A program made the position numbers and the translations under genes. From NCBI GenBank assembly GCA_050736615.1, contig JBOHWL010000166.1, positions 1-25,501 of the forward strand: a stretch of DNA of 25,501 nt, written 5' to 3'. How positions within the stretch are numbered: position 1 is the stretch's first letter; each line of letters opens with the position of its first letter. The stretch comes from JBOHWJ01 sp050736615. Its GTDB lineage: Bacteria > Desulfobacterota > Binatia > Binatales > Binataceae. Below, piece by piece: positions 22,349 to 25,501 of the stretch. Under the pieces are notes generated by a model that saw only the letters and a program-made list of their open reading frames with translations, searched no databases and was not told the DNA's origin.

Positions 22349-22618
22349 TCACGCGGTCTTAGCCAAGTCCCGTTTTATCGCTCCCACTTCTTCGCGAACC
22401 GCTAGCCGGACCAGCTTTTCCAGACGCGCGCTTGAAATGTATTCGCGCAAGGCGTCGTTGATCAGGGTTTGGTAATTGCCGCCACCCATCGCGTGAACCT
22501 TTTTGCGGAAATGGTCGAGAATTTCGTTATCCAGCCGTATGGTTATTCGCGTTTTGCCCGGCTGAGGCGGTAAGACAGCGCCGCGTTTGCCTTTGTTGAA
22601 ATCATATTCGCGCTTCAT
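22349..22618 (-). CDS. brnA: BrnA family antitoxin
   Basis: A DNA-binding antitoxin that neutralises BrnT and represses its own operon. The 89-residue product has the family layout: a basic N-terminal stretch (MKREYDFNKGKRGAVL), the ribbon-helix-helix domain (TRITIRLDNEILDHFRKKVH, then YQTLINDALREYI) and a C-terminal helix rich in Arg/Lys. ATG 22618 overlaps the brnT stop by 4 bases (ATGA), and the toxin comes first, as is usual for brnTA. Nothing is missing. Confidence 0.88.
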   Translation of the reverse strand: MKREYDFNKGKRGAVLPPQPGKTRITIRLDNEILDHFRKKVHAMGGGNYQTLINDALREYISSARLEKLVRLAVREEVGAIKRDLAKTA

Positions 22619-22896
22619 AAGTTTTGCTCATACTCCGCGCGCTCACGCCTGGTGGCCCGTCGCGCCGAAATTATCCTGACGCGCTCGCCGCGTATCGTGT
22701 TGATCACAACCAGCACCCTGCCGAGCGCATCCATGCCGATTGTGACGAAACGCTCTTCCTCCTGATCGTCATCGGTCACGGTCAGAGCTCGGCCGTCTTC
22801 CAGCACGATGGCCGCATCGGCGAAATCAATCCTGTGTTTTCGCAGGTTCGCACGCGCCTTGCCCTCATCCCACTTCAACCCCCTCGCCCTGTGCAT
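22615..22896 (-). CDS. brnT: BrnT family toxin (RelE-like ribonuclease)
   Basis: BrnT is a RelE-fold RNase toxin that stops translation when BrnA is lost. The 93-residue product has LKWDEGKARANLRKHRIDFA, a VLEDGRALTVTDDDQEEERF stretch, VTIGMDALGRVLVVINT and the closing RVRIISARRATRRERAEYEQ, all family signatures. Start: ATG 22896 or the in-frame GTG 22902 six bases earlier; no Shine-Dalgarno is present. A 14-base perfect palindrome lies across the start. Adjacent to brnA with a 4-base overlap and divergent from dinB. Confidence 0.9.
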   Translation of the reverse strand: MHRARGLKWDEGKARANLRKHRIDFADAAIVLEDGRALTVTDDDQEEERFVTIGMDALGRVLVVINTIRGERVRIISARRATRRERAEYEQNL

Positions 22897-22903
22897 ATGC
22901 ACA
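22890..22903. promoter_or_regulatory. Palindrome over the brnT start, candidate BrnA operator
   Basis: TGTGCATATGCACA is a perfect 14-base inverted repeat centred between 22896 and 22897, spanning the GTG and ATG start codons of brnT. BrnA family proteins autoregulate through dimeric binding sites near the promoter, so this is a natural candidate. The palindrome itself is visible; binding is inferred. Confidence 0.5.
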
Positions 22904-22933
22904 AGCGTACATAAGAGGCGGCCGCCGGTGCAA
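22904..22933 (-). promoter_or_regulatory. Possible brnT promoter
   Basis: On the minus strand TTGCAC (22933-22928), an 18-base spacer and TACGCT (22909-22904), then 7 bases to ATG 22896. The -10 box is weak. The layout predicts a leaderless or near-leaderless transcript overlapping the palindrome. Confidence 0.3.
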
Positions 22934-22953
22934 CGAGCGCGCTAGCGGAGGGC

Positions 22954-22983
22954 TTGGCCCCGCATCGCAAATCGCGCTCTAAT
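22954..22983 (+). promoter_or_regulatory. Promoter of dinB, abutting its ATG
   Basis: TTGGCC (22954-22959), an 18-base spacer and TCTAAT (22978-22983), with the ATG at 22990 seven bases after the -10 box. The expected transcription start therefore coincides with the A of the ATG. Confidence 0.5.
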
Positions 22984-22989
22984 CACCTT

Positions 22990-24243
22990 ATGGACGCGGG
23001 TGACGGCGCGGACGCGACCGGCACGGCCGGCTGGCGGCGGGTAATCGCCCATGCCGACATGGACGCGTTTTACGCGTCGGTCGAGCAACTCGACCACCCC
23101 GAGTGGCGCGGCCAGCCGCTGATTGTCGGCGGCAGTTCACAACGCGGCGTGGTGACCTCGGCCTCGTACCCGGCGCGCGCCTTCGGAGTACATTCCGCGA
23201 TGCCGACCGCGCAGGCGCATAAGCTCTGCCCGCACGCGATTTTCGTCCACGGCCGCATGGAGCGTTATGTCCAGGTGTCGTGGATGGTGCGCGAAGTCTT
23301 CGACAGCTTCACGCCGACGGTCGAGCCGCTCTCGCTCGACGAGGCGTTTCTCGATCTCACCAGCACCGAGCGGCTGATGGGCGCGCCGATCGACGTCGCG
23401 CGCGCGCTCAAGCGGCGCGTGCTTGAGAAAACCGGGCTGGTGGTTTCAGTGGGTCTCGCCCCAACCAGGATGGCGGCGAAAATCTTGAGCGATATGTCCA
23501 AGCCCGACGGGTTGTTGTGCGTCGGTCCTGACGAACTGATAGCTTTTCTCGAGCCGCTCCCGGTGGAACGGCTGTGGGGCGTCGGACGAGTGACGCTGGC
23601 GCGCATGCATCAGGCGGGAATCCGGACGATTGGCGAACTGGCCGGGCATGATCGTGGCGACCTGCGCGCGCGCTTCGGTTCTTTCGGCGCACATCTGCAT
23701 GAACTCGCCAATGGGCGCGACCCGCGGCCGGTAATCGCCGATTGGCGGCGCAAGTCCTACGGCGAGGAAAACACTTTCGAGCGCGACCTTGAACTCGACG
23801 CGCTGGAATTGCGCCGCGTGCTGATTGCCCATGGCGAGGCGCTGGGCCGCCGCTTGCGCGCCGACGGCGTGCAAGCCCGCACGGTCGTGCTCAAGCTTAA
23901 GCTCGCGCGTCCACTGGGCGGCGGACGCTATCCGATGATCACACGCAGCCTGTCACTGGAGCCGCCGACCGACGACGGCGCGCGCATCAGCACAGTTGCG
24001 ATCGCGCTGCTGGCGCGGGCCGAGCGCGATGAGAAGGTGCGGCTGGCGGGAGTACAGGTGCATAATCTTGAACATGGCGACCCGGCGCAACTGGGATTAT
24101 TCGAGCTCTCGGCCGCCGCTGTATCCCGGCATGGCCGCCTCAATCGCGCGCTCGACGCGGTGGCCGAGCGCTTCGGCGCCGGCGCGGTTACCCGCGGTCT
24201 GGTGCGCGCCGAGCGCGCCACTCCAACCCGTCGCATCAAATAA
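22990..24243 (+). CDS. dinB: DNA polymerase IV (Y family)
   Basis: Error-prone translesion polymerase. The 417-residue product has the palm start IAHADMDAFYASVEQ (first catalytic Asp), YPARAFGVHSAMPTAQA, the catalytic SLDEAFLDL, a thumb region with VGLAPTRMAAKILSDMSKPD and ERLWGVGRVTLARM, and a little finger ending. A QLGLF motif near residues 367-371 fits a sliding-clamp binding site, placed about 45 residues before the C-terminus. Start: ATG 22990 is preferred over the in-frame TTG 22954, which is part of the -35 box. No LexA-like operator was recognised. Divergent from brnTA, whose start is 93 bases away. Confidence 0.95.
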   Translation: MDAGDGADATGTAGWRRVIAHADMDAFYASVEQLDHPEWRGQPLIVGGSSQRGVVTSASYPARAFGVHSAMPTAQAHKLCPHAIFVHGRMERYVQVSWMVREVFDSFTPTVEPLSLDEAFLDLTSTERLMGAPIDVARALKRRVLEKTGLVVSVGLAPTRMAAKILSDMSKPDGLLCVGPDELIAFLEPLPVERLWGVGRVTLARMHQAGIRTIGELAGHDRGDLRARFGSFGAHLHELANGRDPRPVIADWRRKSYGEENTFERDLELDALELRRVLIAHGEALGRRLRADGVQARTVVLKLKLARPLGGGRYPMITRSLSLEPPTDDGARISTVAIALLARAERDEKVRLAGVQVHNLEHGDPAQLGLFELSAAAVSRHGRLNRALDAVAERFGAGAVTRGLVRAERATPTRRIK

Positions 24244-24272
24244 CCGGCAACGTGATGAAATGACGCATTTGT

Positions 24273-24291
24273 GCACCTGGCGCTGAGGTGC
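24273..24291. other. Small hairpin between convergent genes
   Basis: GCACCT (24273-24278), 7-base loop, AGGTGC (24286-24291). It sits between the convergent dinB and ABC1 kinase ends, where a bidirectional terminator would be expected, but it has no U-tract and a short stem. Confidence 0.25.
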
Positions 24292-25500
24292 CTAACGCGC
24301 CTCACGCGATGAGCATCGTACGGCGCGGCTTTCCGCCCGGGTGGCTTCACGCACCGCCTCGCGAAACATCGCGCAGTAATTGAGCCTGACGCCCAGCCCC
24401 TTCATGATGCCGTCGAGGCCGATCAGCGCCCGCAATAAAAAAATACTGTGGCGCGGTGATTTATACAGCTTGTGCTCAAACGCGATCTCGCCCACCGTGG
24501 TGGCTTTCTCCACCGCGTCGTATTCGTCCGGATGGTAGGGACGGTTGGTCATCACCGGCTCGAATAAGATGTAGATGACTTTGACCATCGGCGCCGCGTC
24601 CTGGCCGCTGTCGAGATAGCCCATCTTGAGCATTGCCGAGCCAATCATGTGATCGTCCTGGTTGACGATGCCCTGCGCCAGTTGCAGGCTCGAACGCCGG
24701 ATCGTTTCGGAGAAATGCCGCACCGAACCGAAATCGAGCACGCCCAGACGCGGATGCCATGTGACCAGGTAATTGCCGGGTTGAGGGTCGGTATGCAGCA
24801 CGCCAAATTCCAGAATCTGGCGCCATACCAGCGCGTAGTATTTGCGCGCGACCCAGGCGCGCAGCTTCAAGTCGGTCGCGTTGCCGAAGACGTCGGCCAA
24901 CCGATAGCCGTCGAGATAGGTCATCGTGAGCACCCGGCGTGAACTCACCTCGGGGATCACGCGGGGAATCAGCAGCTCCTCATCGGCGGCGAGCAGGCGG
25001 CGGAATTCGTTGATATTGCGCGCTTCGTTGACGTAGTCGAGCTCTTCGCGCAGGCGCTCTTCCAATTCCGCGTATACCGTCCGCGTGTCGATCTTCTGGC
25101 GCATGAGGTCGCTCGCGACCGCTTGCATCGCGCGCAGCAGCAATTTCAGATTGCCCAGGTCCTGTTCGACGGTGCGGTCGATTCCGGGGTACTGCACCTT
25201 GACGGCGACTTCCTCGCCATTTTTAAGCCGCGCGCGATGGACCTGGCCGAGCGAGGCCGCGGCGAACGCGGTGGTCTCGAAACTGGCGAAGAGCTGTTCG
25301 GGAGATTTGGCAAACTCGCGCTTGATCTGCTGCGCGATTAAGGAATACTCCATCGGCGGCGCGCCCGCCTGGGTCGCTCGCAGGATATCGATGGCTTCAC
25401 CAGGCAGCAGGTCCTCGCGCATCGAGAGCATTTGAATCAGCTTCATGAAGGCGCCGCGCAACTGCTTGGAACCTTCGACGATGCGCCGCGCATTCTTAAG
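24292..25500 (-). CDS. ABC1/UbiB (AarF) family atypical kinase, N-terminus outside window
   Basis: Protein-kinase-like ATPase of the family that supports ubiquinone or other isoprenoid-lipid metabolism. The frame stays open to the window edge (L-K-N-A-R-R-I-V-E-G-S-K-Q before the TTG at 25461), so the true start is not seen. Motifs: an Ala-rich ATP loop (FAAASLGQVHRARL) in place of a Gly-rich loop, VAVKVQYPGI with the ATP lysine, a catalytic loop reading HTDPQPGNYLV and a metal-binding DFGSVR. The N-terminal KxGQ signature reads FMKLIQMLS, Ile replacing Gly. The last third is helical without a membrane segment that I can be sure of. Convergent with dinB. Substrate unknown. Confidence 0.88.
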   Translation of the reverse strand, partial: LKNARRIVEGSKQLRGAFMKLIQMLSMREDLLPGEAIDILRATQAGAPPMEYSLIAQQIKREFAKSPEQLFASFETTAFAAASLGQVHRARLKNGEEVAVKVQYPGIDRTVEQDLGNLKLLLRAMQAVASDLMRQKIDTRTVYAELEERLREELDYVNEARNINEFRRLLAADEELLIPRVIPEVSSRRVLTMTYLDGYRLADVFGNATDLKLRAWVARKYYALVWRQILEFGVLHTDPQPGNYLVTWHPRLGVLDFGSVRHFSETIRRSSLQLAQGIVNQDDHMIGSAMLKMGYLDSGQDAAPMVKVIYILFEPVMTNRPYHPDEYDAVEKATTVGEIAFEHKLYKSPRHSIFLLRALIGLDGIMKGLGVRLNYCAMFREAVREATRAESRAVRCSSREAR

Positions 25501-25501
25501 A

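Overview
The window (25.5 kb, GC-rich) is a gene-dense chromosomal segment of a Gram-negative (diderm) bacterium. The diderm call rests on a complete Tol-Pal set with lipoprotein signals. The mix of an archaeal-style lumazine synthase, a MerR-type regulator fused to TPR repeats, a coenzyme F420-type (LLM) oxidoreductase and a crotonase does not match a well-studied proteobacterium. An uncultivated deltaproteobacterium-like lineage such as Candidatus Binatota (Desulfobacterota_B) would fit, but that is inference. No rRNA, tRNA, CRISPR array, phage or complete IS was recognised.

Layout. 1-1181: 3' part of hisF overlapping ribH. 1216-4065: MerR-TPR regulator, a gene pair of unknown function, and threonine dehydratase. 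4066-5486: an accessory stretch with two different short palindromic repeats, a 44-codon membrane mini-ORF, a toxin-antitoxin-like pair ending in DUF2283, and a large hairpin. 5487-8164 (minus): gap, pgk and a zinc-ribbon gene (glycolysis). 8419-13829: a strong sigma70-type promoter and the tolQ-tolR-tolA/tonB-like-tolB-pal-cpoB operon, with a 151-bp MITE-like element between tolQ and tolR. 13933-14853: ribF. 14901-15150: a 250-bp element with long terminal inverted repeats. 15148-17734 (minus): crotonase, exported methyltransferase, LLM oxidoreductase. 17870-22212: hemD-hemE fusion, hemH, hemY. 22349-22896 (minus): BrnT/BrnA toxin-antitoxin. 22990-24243: DNA polymerase IV. 24292-25501 (minus): ABC1/UbiB-type kinase cut by the window edge.

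How the genes work together. The Tol-Pal genes make one envelope-constriction machine. The heme genes cover the steps from hydroxymethylbilane to the late pathway in one operon with two 0-4 bp junctions. RibH and RibF are two steps of flavin supply. Two small two-gene modules (DUF2283 pair, BrnTA) sit in the gene-poor or repeat-flanked spots.

Most notable observations: (i) a single-frame HemD-HemE fusion; (ii) a HisF whose catalytic Asp130 position is Gln; (iii) two families of short mobile-looking palindromic elements, each present twice and abutting stop codons, one inside the tol operon; (iv) several promoters whose -10 box lies about 7 bases before the start codon, suggesting leaderless transcripts; (v) the DUF2283-associated pair as a candidate toxin-antitoxin module; (vi) a crotonase and an ABC1 kinase each with a changed signature residue. 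I did not find a clear, wholly new multi-gene system; the DUF2283 pair and the unknown pair at 2158-2840 are the best candidates for undescribed functions.
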